The notes: generated by a model not told the origin, from the sequence alone. Shown: positions 21,751 through 34,729, counted from the first letter of the stretch. The stretch: 64,000 nucleotides of DNA from Ignelater luminosus (GCA_011009095.1 VTPC01091259.1:1-64000), one strand, 5' to 3'. A program made the numbers and translations.

Positions 21751-24462
21751 CAGTAGGGGAAATGGGGGACAGATGCGACCATGAGGTAGATGTGGCTAAT
21801 TCAAATTACCCGCTTTTGATCTAGAGGATTCTAGTTCTAATCTATGTATTGTATAGGAACTTGTAGTTACATAGATGTAAACGCAACGAAATTCCCATGA
21901 ACAAAGGCGATTGACGGTGTCTGTAGTAATTCGTTGGTTTGCTTTGTATAAAGGTAAGAAACACTGAATTTGTTAAGTTAATGTTTACCTAATCTTTGAT
22001 TTTAAATTTGCCTTTTTGCATCTTTTACGTGTAGTTAGAAGTGTAACAATCACTTTCAATATTATTCTGATCTCATAAGCTTGCCTCAGATTTCGCAATT
22101 TCTGACTTTCAACAACTTCATACGTGAGGCACATGTGGACTTACTGTCTGGGATACATGTGGACGGCGTCCACATCTGCCCCTTTTTTCCTCATAGTTGG
22201 TTACATCGTAGTTAAGCTTGTTAACTACAATAATCGTTAATCTGTCCATTTCATCGTTTTAGTAGTCGTTATTCCCCGGGATAAAAGTAAGTTAATTTTA
22301 ACTCGTTACAGACATGGTGCACACACATATTAAAACACCAACCAGAGCAAATATATCTGAAGAAAGAATACAGCTTACAGTTTTCAGTCAAAATGCAGTA
22401 GTCAACAAATTTCCACGAAAAAAGAAGAGAGTATATTAGCTGCATATATTAAACACTGCTCTAAAATACCGTTTGGCTTGATTTATCAACAAATTCGGGA
22501 ATTTGCACATTCTTATGCCTTACGGTTAAACCGTAGGTCCCTAATAAGTGGATATTATCAAATGGAACAAGAGTTGATTCGATGAAGGGATTTATGAAAA
22601 GGCACCCTGACCTTAGCCTCCGTAAACCTGAACCAATTAGTTTGGCTAGAAATATTAGTTTTAATATGCATAATATCAATATGTTCTTCGATAATTTAGA
22701 AAGGATTCAACTAAAATACAATTTTACTTCCGTTAAAATAATTAATGTAGATTAAAGTGATGTCAGCACTGTTCTGGCAGTGCCAAAAATTGTCGTGCCA
22801 AAAGAATGCAAGCAAGTGGGTCAGACTGTTTCAGGTGAAAGAGGCAAACAAGTTACGTTTGTTGGTACCGTCACAGCTTCTGGAGAAGCTTTTCTTCCAG
22901 TGTATGTCTTTCCGAGGGTACGCTATAACGAAGAATTTTTAAATGGTATACCCCCTGGTAGCATTGCATTAACTATTCTAGTGGTTGGATGACGAAGGAA
23001 GGTTTTTTCGACGTCATAAAGCATAGAAAATCATATTCCAGAGCATCAAAAGAAAACAGAATATTAATATTGCTTGGCAACCATCATTCACATATATCCT
23101 TAGATTTAATGTTATATTGCAGAGATCGTGGAATAGAACTCATTACCTTGTCCCTTCATTGCACCCATTGCTTCCAACCACCAGACATAAGCGTTTCAGA
23201 ACCTTTTAAATCTAAGTGTAAAGTGGTCTTCAATAACTGGTTGGCTAATAACTCAGGTACAACTATAACAATCAAACAAATAGCGGCCTTTGCAACATTC
23301 AACACACAAATATAACAGCAGAATTTAAGAAGGTGGGAGTATTTTCTATGATCCGAAATATTTCTTCCAAAAATGACTTTTTCAGCTGCAAAGTTACTGA
23401 TATGCTTAAGAAGGATAATGATGGCATTGCAAGAGGTCAATATTCTGTCCAGGAAGAGCCAAATAAAATTGAAGATTCTTTAGAGGCTACTGACTTCCTT
23501 CCACATCATCGTTGGCCATCCAAGTAACTCCGGAAATGATAAGACCGTTTCCCAAAGCACAAAACGTGAAAAACAGAAAAAGTGGAAGAAGATATCAAGA
23601 GTTTTAACAGAATCCTCGAAAAAGGATGCAATGGAAAAAATGCGAAGATAAAAGAAAGAAAATGGCAGCCATAAATGTAAAGAGAAATCTTATCAAAGCA
23701 ACCAAACAGAAAAAAGATGCAGTGTGAAAGATCAGATGAAGATGAGGAGATGAAAAAGAATTATGTCAAGAACATGGAGAAAGTGATGTGGATTTTGAAG
23801 TAGAAGATGAGGATAGCGAGATAAAACTGGGAGACTTCGTACTTGTGAAATTTGCTACAAAAAAGAACATAAAGCATTTCGTGGGGCGAGTCAAGAAAAT
23901 ATTAAGTGCGGATGAATATTCTGTGATTTTCTCAAGAAAGGGTAAAGGCAACAAATTCACATTTTCTAATGAACTAAATTTCAGTGATATTTTGTCTGAC
24001 GATATAATAACAAAAGTTCCTTTTAAAAATAGACACTTTAATTCCACAGTGCCAAAAGTTGGAATTTCCTCTTTTGACATTGATTTTCTGCATTACAATA
24101 TAGGGTAATGACATTCAGTGTTAATGATTACTGACATTTTTTGTGTTTGTTATAATAAATGTTTGTTTTTGGATGTTTTCATTAGTATTTTAACTATGCC
24201 CATATGCCCCCTCCATTGTCCACGTGTGGCTCTTAAAAGGATGCATGTGGACAACATGCACTTGCAAAAGAAAAAAGATTGTAAAAATACTATAATACAA
24301 CTTTTTTATATAATGGTGATACAACGTGAATTGCATAAATATAGGAAACACTGTAATACCATTTTTATAAATTAAAAATTTAAAGTGACCATTTTAGAAG
24401 CACTGAAATCTGAACATTTCGAAAAAATGTCCACATCTCCCCCCTCTTCCTTACAGCATTAT
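21751..24462 (+). mobile_element. pogo-like element, copy 2
   Basis: The left end CAGTAGGGGAAATGGGGGAC and the right end (inverse CTGTAAGGAAGAGGGGGG) form imperfect terminal repeats that start with the pogo-like CAGT/CTGT. Subterminal words such as GATGTGGAC and CACATCTGCCCC recur at 21790, 22130-22190, 24195-24260 and 24430, as expected of transposase-binding sites. The transposase remnant lies between. End positions are good to a few bases. Confidence 0.6.
22314..24108 (+). pseudogene. pogo/Jerky-like transposase pseudogene, copy 2
   Basis: The start MVHTHIKTPTRANISEERIQL corresponds to the usual helix-turn-helix opening. The order is then: linker (KIPFGLIYQQIREFAHSYA), FMKRHPDLSLRKPEP, FDNLERIQ and the DDE domain from 22720. 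First Asp present in INVD, but the next residue is a stop where Glu is usual. Second Asp replaced by Gly (ILLGNHHSH, about 23078). Third Asp present (FQPPDISV). After the catalytic domain a C-terminal module is open at 23788-24108: KLGDFVLVKFATKKNIKHFVG to an end with FDIDF. At least four frame breaks occur. The C-terminal module is related to that of copy 3. Confidence 0.85.
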
Positions 24463-24756
24463 GAAAGACGTTTGCTTGTTATGACAATATTTTTTTCTTC
24501 CTGTACATCTATTGCATGCATTGTCTCGCAATTAATATTTTTCAATTATGTCTTAGCAACGCCATCTATTGACATCTATCGGAAGTAAGATGCAAAACGT
24601 CTGCAGGTTTGAACCATCTTAACTACTGTAGATACAATAAGTGAGTGACAGCCGGGCGTTCGACATTGACATTGATTTTTGAAAATTCTACGTCATAAAC
24701 ATATAATGATAATAAACTGTTTGACTTTTTAAAGTATTTCTTTACTTTTTTACACA
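24463..24756. other. Spacer, no gene seen
   Basis: Between the pogo-like element and the hAT element. Nothing recognised. Confidence 0.4.
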
Positions 24757-24764
24757 CTCATATG

Positions 24765-25936
24765 TAGAGACCGGATTTCTAGGCAAGTGCCTAATTTTAG
24801 TTTTTTAGGAAATCGAAGGAAAATTCGTTTTAGAATAATCTACGCACTTTTCACTTAAAAAAAAAAATTTTTTTTAAGTGCTTAAGTGCCTTTTTTCTTA
24901 TGTTTTTGAAATAAATGCCTACAATCTTTAATATCTGCCTATAAATGCCTATTTTTCCTAAACTGGTGCCTATCTTGCCTAAATGGGTGCCTATTTTGTC
25001 TAAATGAATGCCTAGTTTGCCTAAATGGGTGCATATTTTACTTGTATGAGTTTTTAATATCAATATTTTACTTTAAGAATTTTTAAAATACAATGTCAGT
25101 ATTGTTACCTTTATTGATTAAGATTCGTTAGTTATTTTTAGAAATTTGCTTTCAACTTCTTTTAAAGAAACCTTTTATAATCCATTTCAGATGTCCAGGC
25201 AGTAATAAATCGTAATTTCTGCAAAGAGTTTAAAAATATTACAATAAAACTACCCATTAAAAGTTAGAGGTAGTAAAGAAAGTGTGCCCTTAACAAAAGA
25301 TAATCCGCTCAAGATGTTTATGTTGATAGGCGTTTAGACAAGTTAGACTCCTAATATACGCGTCAAATTTAAAGAAGCAGATTAACCTTAAATGTTATTT
25401 ACGTAAGTGTATCTCCGTTATAAAACTAAAAAAAGCCAAGTATCTGTATCTCGGAACGGGTGCATTTTAGGACACTATTGTTATAATGGAATCTTTTTAC
25501 TTATAATTAGCCCAGGAATTATCTATTAAAACTTTTTACCATCATTTGGAAACACCCTGTATAAATGTCCTTATAATGTAGTACTTCCAATAATAAAATG
25601 TATTTCTAATATTGTAATTTGTTTTTAGATGTATTATTTAACATGTTTTAAGTTTTTTATCGATTTACCGTTTTATCACATCAATATTATTTTACATAGC
25701 TATAATACTTGGAATATCTAGTTTTTCACCAAGATAATTTTAGTTCACAAAAATTAATTATAAAAACATATAAAGGTTAAGCAGTAAAGCTGAAAATCTT
25801 AAATGAATTTTCTCAAGAATTATTAAATCGCATAAAATTCTTATTTGGTCACCTAAAGGCCTAAAATGCTTATTTGATGGCCTAAAGTGCTTATTTCGTT
25901 GCCTAAAATGCCTAGTGCCTAAAAATCCGGTCTCTA
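24765..25936. mobile_element. Non-autonomous hAT element, 1172 bp, with target duplication
   Basis: Perfect 8-bp duplication CTCATATG at 24757-24764 and 25937-25944. Ends are TAGAGACCGGATTT and AAATCCGGTCTCTA. Subterminal arrays are clear: on the left four 21-bp units of the form GCCTAAATGGGTGCCTATTTT (24955-25040), on the right three units of GGCCTAAAATGCTTATTT (25850-25910). No transposase remains; the 70-codon minus-strand frame at 24851-25063 is a translation of the repeats. Confidence 0.9.
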
Positions 25937-25944
25937 CTCATATG

Positions 25945-26479
25945 TAACAAAACTAAAAGTCCTTTGTACAAGCCCGGTCAGGGATAGACGATGGAGGTGG
26001 GGGCGGCATAGTCGGTTTTGCACGCGAGCGTTCAGGCGGCTAACGGCGGACCTGTTTGACCAATCTTCCATTGTTTTCCCTAACACTATTTCTAAAAAAT
26101 AGACACGATGTATCTATGACGTTTTATGATGCCACCATCTGTGGTCCTTAATCGAAACAGCTTGCACCAGTGAATCATTCCATCGATTGCCTTCAACTGT
26201 GTATTGAAGTTGCTGCTCCGAAAAAAGTCATCTTCAGGGTCAAAAGAACAAAAAATCAAAACCAGTGCAAAGCAATCGCCGTATCGAAAAGAAATAAAAT
26301 TCATACCGCTGGTACAGGTTTCGGCTGTTACATACGTCCCAATGAAAAATTCTCGGAATCCAAAAATCCTAAATCCTTTTAGAGCTTATATTTATCGGTG
26401 ATTAATTGCGAAACGGATACCAATCGATGCATTACATCTTTCAGCCTGTGCCAAACATAAATGAGAGGAAATTCTGATT
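25945..26479. other. Upstream region of the R2-like LINE
   Basis: Locally GC-richer at 25975-26055. Two overlapping 65-70-codon frames at 26170-26401 have no motif. May include the 5' untranslated part of the following LINE, but no boundary was found. Confidence 0.3.
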
Positions 26480-29345
26480 TTGAGGGTGGGGAGTTATTTT
26501 AGTCCGGCCCCCATAGCTGATGGATCTGATTTTAAAATGGAGATCAATAAGAAAAAATGTATCCCTAAAATTGATAAAAATATTAATAATCTATCCAAAT
26601 TACAAAAGAATTTTAAAGATAAAGTAGCAATACATCAGTGTTTTCAAATAGACTGTCAACATTGTGGAAAGTATTTTAGATCAAGTAAAGGATTACAAAT
26701 TCACATTAGTAAAACACATCCAGATCTATATCGTACGTTTAATAAATTAATTGAGAAATTCTTTTTATTTCTATCGAAATCAACTAATCTCCCCCCTGGA
26801 CCTAAAAATCCAGCAGTAAAATTTTACAAACATAGAAAAAATAAAGAAATAATCAGAATTCCCATGGTTATGCAAATTCTTCAAATCCGGAAGGAACTAA
26901 TAAAAGAAATAAGAAAAACGGAAAAAATAAGTATAAATACAAGCTCATACAATATTTATTCTATAACCAAAGAAAAAAAGCAGTTCGAATGATTTTAAAT
27001 AACAATCCTCCTAAATGCAAAGTAAACAATGACCAGTTCGCTTTGCAGAAACATTTTCGATTCCAAATTTAAAAGAAAGAAGTCATTGTGCATCAAAATT
27101 AACGCCTTCCAATAGAATAGTTTTAGAGGAAACTTTTAATCTCGTAATTACCAAAAACGGAATTATAAAAGCTATAATAGCAGCGGATACAGCTCCTGGT
27201 CTTGATAAAATCTTAGTAAGAAGCGTAAACGATGATACTGCCTCATATATATTGTCGCGAAATTGGCTAGCAGTATAATGAGAACTAGCAAAGCTCCGCA
27301 GTGTTTCAAATATGCTAGAACTGTTTTAATTCATAAAAGTAGAGGTGAGAAAGATCTAACAAACTGGCGACCAATCACGATCTATTCTATCATTCGTCGA
27401 ATAGTCTAAAAAGTCATTAATGATAAACGACACAGCTTCGCTTCATTTAATGAACGCCAACGAGGATTTAGTTTCTCTTCAGGAACATTTATAAACACCG
27501 AAGTCTTAAAGTCTATTTTAGAAAAAGTAAAATGCAAGAAAGAAAATGTTGCTATTGTTTTCCTGGATGTTAAGAAAACATTTGACAATATAGGTCATAA
27601 TCATTTACATAAAGCCTTAGAGTGCTATGAAATTCCCTCTCTACTTGTTAATACAATCATAAACCTTCAAGAAGGAAATACAACTCAAATCGAAACCGCA
27701 AATGGCAAAACAAAACGTATGTACGATTAATAGAGGTGTATTGCAAGGTTCTCCACTGTCACCTACACTATTTAATCTGGCTATTGATTTTATACTCGAG
27801 AAACTGAACGAAGCAAACATTGCTAATACCTACGGGTACTAATTACTGGAAATAGCACTGTCTCGGCTACAGTTTTAAGTAAAATGGTCCTCAATAGGTT
27901 ACAAGAATTGGCTTGGAAATTAATTTTAAGAAATCAGCAGCCATTGTTGTAGACAAAGGAGTATTTATAGAAAAGAATCTCTCATTAATAATAAGTTATC
28001 TTCTATTTCGACAACAGAAACTATTTGATATCTCGGTGTAGACTTTTCAAACAAAATTACTATGAACAACAAAAAATTAATAAGCAATCTAAATTAGAGA
28101 GTCTTATTTCCAGTCCACAAGCCAACCAAAAATTTTTAGTTATTCAATATTTTACATATCCTACTCTAATATTTTAAACAATTCCCAATAGTAAGGTTAC
28201 TAAAACTTTTCTACATGACACAGTCAATTTAATAAAAGGTTCTCTAAAAGAGGCTACCACACGATACACCAGATATGTTATACACAAATGAAAAATTCAA
28301 AGGGTTGGGGTTATTCAAAGATCTTGGAAAGTTTTTTACAATATACGTATAAATTCTCGAAATATATTAATATGCAGTAGAAATCGTTGCAAAATAAGCA
28401 TTAAAAAAAATTAAAGAAGAAAGTATTCAATGCATTAAATCTCTAAATTTTCAAAATTACAATGAGTTTATTGATCGGCAAGACGACAAAAACTAGACAA
28501 ATCCGTACACAATTAAGGAACAACGAATTCAAAAAATGGTGGGCCAAGGTGCAGTCTTGTTCAAAAAATGCACTCCAGCCAACAAATGGATCAAAAATCA
28601 TAATGGATTATCTAGCAACGAATTTAGAGATGCACTGAAGATGCCGGTAATGTGGCAGTTGTTCGCTCTATATAGTTCAATTTTTAAATTTAGACCCGTT
28701 TAGGATTAAGTGCTGTGGTGTACAGTTCTAGTTAAGAAATGACCGTTGTCCGTAGTAGAAATAAGGGGCTCTGCACACTACAACACGGTCGTCCAGAAAG
28801 CTCAAATTAGAAATCCGAAAGTGAATTATTTGAAATATGTTTTATTAGGAATGTAGCATTATTACAAGAGTTATAGTCTTTTCCGATCGTTTATCATTCC
28901 TTTTTTAATGTGTATGACGCAGAACCATAAGTTAGAAAAGTAGATTTTAAAGAAATTAAATTATTTTTATTTGAGCCGTGGTGGGTTAACACTTGGCAAG
29001 CAGGTAGCCGTTTTATAATACTTTTACCTGCATCGTTTATCTTTCTAAACATAAATGAATAGGAAAAGGATGCATACAGCAACACAACTAACGAGTATAC
29101 GCTTATGGATGGCATAATATAGAAAGCATAGGCTAAAGAGAAATAGAAGATTTTAAGTTCTGGTGGACTTGTGCAGTCAGGATAATCCGAAACGGGTCTA
29201 AATTTAAAAATTGAACTATACCAGGGAGATCCCAAAACGACAACCTCTGTAGGCATTGCCACAGAGAGACAGAAACTCTTATTCACGTTTTAGGATCTTG
29301 CATGTATGGAGAAATTCTGCGTAAACTAATTGCAGATTTGCTAAA
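26480..29345 (+). pseudogene. R2-like LINE protein, heavily decayed
   Basis: Open at 26480-26992 with a C2H2 finger CQHCGKYFRSSKGLQIHISKTHP-type motif (C-x2-C, H-x4-H, about 26655-26725). Then come shifted pieces: fingers with APGLDKI (about 27190), the Asp-containing motif A region VFLDVKKTF (about 27560), GVLQGSPLSPTLFNLAIDF (about 27735), YLGVDFSNK (about 28030) and FKGLGLFKDL (about 28300). The usual FADD box is not found where expected (27825-27900). The C-terminal CCHC knuckle CRHCHRETETLIHVLGSC lies at 29255-29310. One N-terminal finger plus RT plus a C-terminal CCHC is the R2-type order. No 28S rRNA sequence is visible at either side. Confidence 0.75.
28673..29218. mobile_element. Short TIR element inserted in the R2-like LINE
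   Basis: Perfect terminal repeats TAGTTCAATTTTTAAATTTA continue into GACCCGTTT and are flanked by TA (28671-28672, 29219-29220). Removing it with one TA joins the LINE reading ..VVRSI to PGRSQ.. in frame order. 546 bp. A 130-codon minus-strand frame (28894-29286) runs mostly inside it but shows no known motif. Confidence 0.85.
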
Positions 29346-29726
29346 AGAAAAAGGTTATAGTCTTTGAAGAAGTCAATTCATTTTATTTCAAGGAGGCATT
29401 GTCCTAATTAATCTGATGATAGCAGTAAGCATTTAAGAAACCACTGCATAATGTAATTTCAGTTTTCTTAAAATAAGCTTTGAGTAAAATCTAAAAAAAA
29501 AGCTTCAATTTCAACTTAAAACATATTTGATATTTTCATTAGAATATGCACAAAATGCAAAAATACTGCTTTACTTCATGTATTCTTGCAATGTAATGCA
29601 ATGCAAAACAAAACGACCTCGGCAAGACGAGAAACTTAGCACCGAAAGAAATCTTCTTGGATTTTTTCATGTAATTAAAGACGTTTACAATCAAAGGTTA
29701 GAAATTAAATATTATCAAGAATGGTT
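29346..29726. other. Spacer, no gene seen
   Basis: AT-rich. A 77-codon plus-strand frame at 29527-29760 has no motif and overlaps the end of a minus-strand transposase; not called. Confidence 0.35.
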
Positions 29727-30345
29727 TTATTCTATTATTTTAGTAAAAATAATGTTATAATAATTTTCAATGTGAGCACCATTAACTTCTTGGCATGTTC
29801 TAACTCGGAGTAATATGCTTGTGCTTCCATATTTTTCAACATATTATTATTTGTAATCTCTTGTTCTGTTTGAATTTTTTTACGTAAACCAGAGTCTTCA
29901 ACGTGCCCAATAAGAAGAAGTCCGGTGGGTTTAAGTCTGGAATTCTCGGAGGCCCCGCTACTGGGCTGCCATTCCTCTGGATATGTTTCGCTTAGTCATT
30001 TTCTCGTATTATAAGCCGGGGCTCCGTCCATTTAGAATTACATGTCTTTTCTAATGGCGTACGGAATATCGTCCTATAAATCTAATAGATTATTTTCGAG
30101 GTAGTCTACAAAATTGGCTGCATTTAATCTAGGAGGTAACATATAAGGCCCAATTAAAGCATTTCCAATGATTTCAACTCATACATTAACACTGAATCTA
30201 AATTGATGGCTGTGCTGATGGATGGCGTGAGGGTTTTGGTCAGCCCACAGATGCATATTATGAACATGAAAGATACCATTTCGTGTAAATGTCGCTTCAT
30301 CTGTCCTCAAAACAACAAATCTTGGAATAACATCTTTGTAATGTG
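29727..30345 (-). pseudogene. Mariner-like transposase remnant
   Basis: On the minus strand from 30345: PRFVVLRTDEATFTRNG (first Asp in RTDEA), LWADQNPHAI, IIGNALIGPYMLP, KDM..MDGAPAYNTR (second Asp), IPDLNPPDFFLLG (third Asp) and the end RTCQEVNGAHIEN to a stop at 29727-29729. Frame changes and stops separate these motifs. Similar in its motif wording (TDEA, T/I-R-N) to the split mariner at 38376-39060. Terminal repeats were not found. Confidence 0.75.
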
Positions 30346-32369
30346 ATTTCAAAATTTTTCGTACTCATCCGAGTTCTGCTTTAAGTTTCGCTTTAAACAC
30401 ATTCATTTAATATGAACTTATCGTTTCATTTCGTTTTATAATATTCAATAAGTTATTATATTGTCAACAGATATTTCGTTCAAGGTTCCTTGAAAGTTTT
30501 ATTGCTGAAATTGTTACCGTACGTGACTTTTCGTAAAATTTAACACTGGTCTAAACATTTTTTATAGTTATCAGTTCGTAGAAAATTTTGTTAATATTTC
30601 AGCATTTTATGCTTCAGAGAAAGCCTGATTTACATTTGAATTATGAGCGTTTGTAAGTTTCCACTGCCTCTATGTCTGTCCATGTTAGAGTCAATAATAT
30701 CGTGTGGTCCCGGCTTCTTTATTAATTCTGATCACTTACGTGTTAAAAATCTGGGTGCCCCTAAGTAAGTTTTAGCCCGGTCACCAACAAGGCCGCTTCG
30801 GCGCCAGACCGATGCCCGTTCCGGGCTCCGCTTGTTTGTTAACGCAAAGTTTCTACTGTGAATTAATTTCTTTTTTCGTATTGTAAGTGTTTTTAAAAGA
30901 TGGCTTTGGAAACACAGTAACGACCCTCTTGGTCGGATTAAATAATTCCGGGGTTCGTGTAGTGGGAAATATTTAATTTCGTCTTGCATCGCAAAATAAC
31001 TATTGTCCACGTAGTTGGGATTGTATTGTTACAGCAAACCGCGTGGAATTTTACCGTCGCTCATAGAGCACTTTATCACCCCGTAAGGGATGGAGAATTT
31101 TCTGTATCGTTTTTAAGACATTTCGAGTGTTGGTTTTGAAGTTAACCAAGATCTTCTGTTATGTTTGGGGTATCTTTTACTTTTAGTAAGGTATGAGTTT
31201 ATTTTGGGTGGATTCATGGCATCTTTGACGTCGTCTGGTGAAAATGATACCATCTGTTTCAACTAATAATTAAAGTTTGTAATGTGCTAAATAAAATGCA
31301 AATTACGTGTATTAAAAGCCTAAAAGCCTTTATGTGGTAGCAATGACGCGGTTTATTGTTTTGTTTTTTTGTTGAGAGACGTTCATATGGTCAGCTGCTA
31401 TTCTGGAATGCAAGGAACGCTTATTAGAGTAAGATTTATGTTTATGTAGTAATTATGTTTTTTCTTGTTTGCATTATAGTGAATCTTTTTATGTTTGTTG
31501 ATTGACAAAATTTATAATTTAATTCTTAATTTAATATTATAATAATTTTCCGGAAAAAAACTAGGAAACTTTTAGTTGATTCACAGATCTAAAGTAGTTC
31601 AATGATTTTCTTGCTTGAAATAGTAACTTTAGTTTCACTAACTTTAGGATTTCTGATGGTTTTAAATCATGATTAGTTTAATATTTTTAAAGCTACATCT
31701 ATTTGATATCATGTTTTGTCTTGTTGCATTTAAAAATCATTTAAATCTGTTTATCAGTCAGTCCTTCAGACTTGGTTTTATGTATCAATGCGGTTTTTTT
31801 GTTATATATAACCTTTGTAGTCCATATTTGATCTTTTGTTGATCATTTTTTATTTCCAAGTATAGTAATAAATCTATTGCGCGTTACTTATTTTTGGTAC
31901 GTTATTTAAGCATTGTTTGTTTTGTTTTCAGATTTATTTTTAGGTAATGTATTGTGAGTTGAATTCCTGGCTTCTAGAAGCAGCAGAATTATTAAGTTTT
32001 GTTTACTAAAGTTGATGTTTTATAAAGTTCATTTTTAGTATGAGAACGAGAGAGAAAAAGCGTTTTCTAACATAAGGACACGATTCTTAAGTTGTTATAT
32101 ACAGGGTAGGGTGTTCACCGAGTGGACCCCTATATACAGGGTGTTTGTCAATGTGGGGACAGGTCGACAAATTACATTGTTTAGTGTCCCTGTTTCCTGG
32201 CGCGCGTTAGATATTTCTTTTTAGGTATCCTAGTTGAAAATTTAGGTTTTAGGTTCAGGTAAGGACATCAATACCCTTCTTCGACTTCGCGCTGAACATG
32301 TTCCAATTTCTAGCTTATACGGGAATTAGGCCTCTTTTTTAGATGTTTCCCGTTACATATTGTTGTTGA
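30346..32369. other. No supported gene
   Basis: 30346-30600 may hold the decayed N-terminal part of the mariner above. 30745-30840 is GC-rich. A 92-codon minus-strand frame (30732-31010) has no motif. 31000-32090 is plain AT-rich DNA. Two CAGGGTG words lie at 32102 and 32138, the second followed by TTTGTCAATGTGGGGACAGG. Confidence 0.3.
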
Positions 32370-32640
32370 TTTAACCGTCGACATCGGCGGAATCTGAAAC
32401 GATGCGGATAATCTTCGGTAAGCAATCCCTGAAGCTTTTGAAAGTGATATTGGTGTAGACCATTTTTCTTCAAAGTTTTGTGAATATTACTACGGCAGAC
32501 ATTATACATTCGGCAGCAGATCGGGTATTTAAGCTTATGTCATTATCAAATGAGTTTAAAATGTTCTGTTCTACCTGTGGCAGTAGAACATTTCGTGGGC
32601 GACCTCTGTCTGCTGAAGATGTATGTAGGTTCGTTAAGTC
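32370..32640 (-). pseudogene. Mariner-like transposase N-terminal remnant
   Basis: Minus-strand translation gives SADRGRPRNVLLPQVEQNIL, then DISLNTRSAAECI and, after a frameshift, IHKTLKKNGLHQYHFQKLQ and TEDYPHRFRFRRWL-like residues. This is the second helix-turn-helix and linker of mariner-like transposases. The catalytic domain is absent; the TIR-like CAGGGTGTTTGTC at 32138 may be its downstream end. Confidence 0.6.
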
Positions 32641-34537
32641 CAGTTTCGCGTAGTAATATTCTTAACAAACAAATTAACAGAAAGGAAACTAATTGCGCTA
32701 AAAAGATTCTCGTTGCAGAACTGATGCAAGTTCAAAATGTCAAATGAATGACAAACGTCTTTACATCCCTGGAAATAGTGGCAATTGTGTAAACTTTTTC
32801 AAGTACATACTGCATTATTTACATCAATTAGATCGCAGGTTACTGATACACAATGCAGCATTGCAACATCTTTTTATAGATTCTGCAGCAAAGAATTAAC
32901 AATAATAAGAGGCGGATTACTGCCCAAATATTAAGATTCAAAACAAAAATATGATCGAACATTTCATCTTATTACTTCAACTACTAATTGTTGTATTTTT
33001 TCATCTTAATTATTAAAAATACAAAAATTCAAAAGACAATTAGGAATGTTAATAACTCCATAATGAGGAAGTTATCGTCGAAACCGTATTAGAATTTCTT
33101 TTCTCAGTTTATGATGTAGAATAACATGGTGTACTTTAAAAGTTTATATGAAATTTTTAATTAAAATCTTGTAAAAGACTTAAAGTGTCAAAAATAAAAT
33201 TTAGTCTATTTTTTAGATTATTAAGGTGCAGACTGAATAACTAGTTCACGATTTACAATAAAATTAGGAATTATACTTAACTTCTTCAACACTCCATTAT
33301 CAATTTCTATTTTGATAAATATTTTATTTTATTTTAAACTGGAACATTCCATAACCATAGAAGACATACAATCCAATAAAACCCCAACTTTTATATGGCA
33401 CTAGAACCTTTTTATTTATCTTTTACATGTAAGAATAATCCAGTTACATTTTCCACATTATAATCAATTTCAATATAATATCATATGAAAAGAAATTGTA
33501 TACTTTTGAAAACTACATTTTAGAAACATTTGCCTTTTAAGTTTTCCATACAATAAATTCCATTATTTTTTATTTGTAAACAAAAACTTCAATTAATTTC
33601 TAACTTTTCATAACTACCTAATTAATCTCCTTCTCAACAAACTGTTCACAAACAATCTTTTTTTATACGTCTAGTAATAACGTATATAAGTTCAGTATTT
33701 TTTGTTATACATCGTTGAAAAAAGAAAAAAATTCTATTTAATCATGTAGAAATCCAATACGGAGCCCATTTAAAAAAAGAAAGTTGCCATTAACATGTCG
33801 GAATCCGCCATCTTGAATTGTGTTTTGGCATTATTTTTAAGTGTATTTCATCGTAGCAAGAAACTTTCATCTGAAAACTTTTTACATAGCTTTTTAAAAT
33901 ACGGAGATATTTGGCTTTTTAGAAAATTGCGATTTTCACTTTTTCTGGAATAATTGTTAATCGGTTATGAATTTCAAACTTTTCTAACTTAAGTATGAAT
34001 CAGCATATAAAATTGCACAGCATTGCCCATTTAACCAAAGCTCTAACTATAATAATAAGAAAGTTAGCCATACTATCCTACTCGGTTTGGGACACCCTGT
34101 ATAGTCAATTGTACTTTTACATCAAAGCAAAGTGAATAATGTTTCCAATGGTTAAATTAACGAAATTTGAGTAACTATTTATTATAAACTAAATACAGTC
34201 ATTTATTTGTATAAATTACAGATCCATGGATATAAACATTACATACTGAGTGTTAAAAACACGTTTAAATATTTGAGAGGCATATAGTATGACCAAAAAC
34301 AAGTAAAAAGGTCTTGATGAACATGGTCCGCAAATCAACTGTTTTCGAGATAAGAGCAATTATAATTGTTGACAGCACCCTTGCGCAGCCAGCTCTAAAG
34401 ATAAACGTTAGCTTTTCACGTGATCACCAACTTTTATGTTGGAATGAACTTTAATTTATTAAATTAAATTTATTAATCCCGCATCACCTAGAAAATGATC
34501 TAGGGCCGCCATCGCCACTGTGCGTAGATTTTAATTT
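32641..34537. other. No supported gene
   Basis: AT-rich. 33720-34100 ends with GGGACACCCTGTATA, an inverted CAGGGTG-type end, preceded by an AT-rich body; probably a decayed non-autonomous element whose other end is unclear. Confidence 0.3.
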
Positions 34538-34729
34538 NNNNNNNNNNNNNNNNNNNNNNNNNNNNNNNNNNNNNNNNNNNNNNNNNNNNNNNNNNNNNNN
34601 NNNNNNNNNNNNNNNNNNNNNNNNNNNNNNNNNNNNNNNNNNNNNNNNNNNNNNNNNNNNNNNNNNNNNNNNNNNNNNNNNNNNNNNNNNNNNNNNNNNN
34701 NNNNNNNNNNNNNNNNNNNNNNNNNNNNN
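34538..34729. other. Assembly gap (192 N)
   Basis: Run of unknown bases. Any frame crossing it is an artefact. Confidence 0.99.

Noticed and set aside
22287..22311. Mini-intron before the start codon of pogo-like copy 2 (GTAAGT to TTACAG)
   Set aside because: Only 25 bp, below the usual minimum intron size.
24851..25063. 70-codon minus-strand repeat protein
   Set aside because: Its repeats are the translated 21-bp subterminal units of the hAT element.
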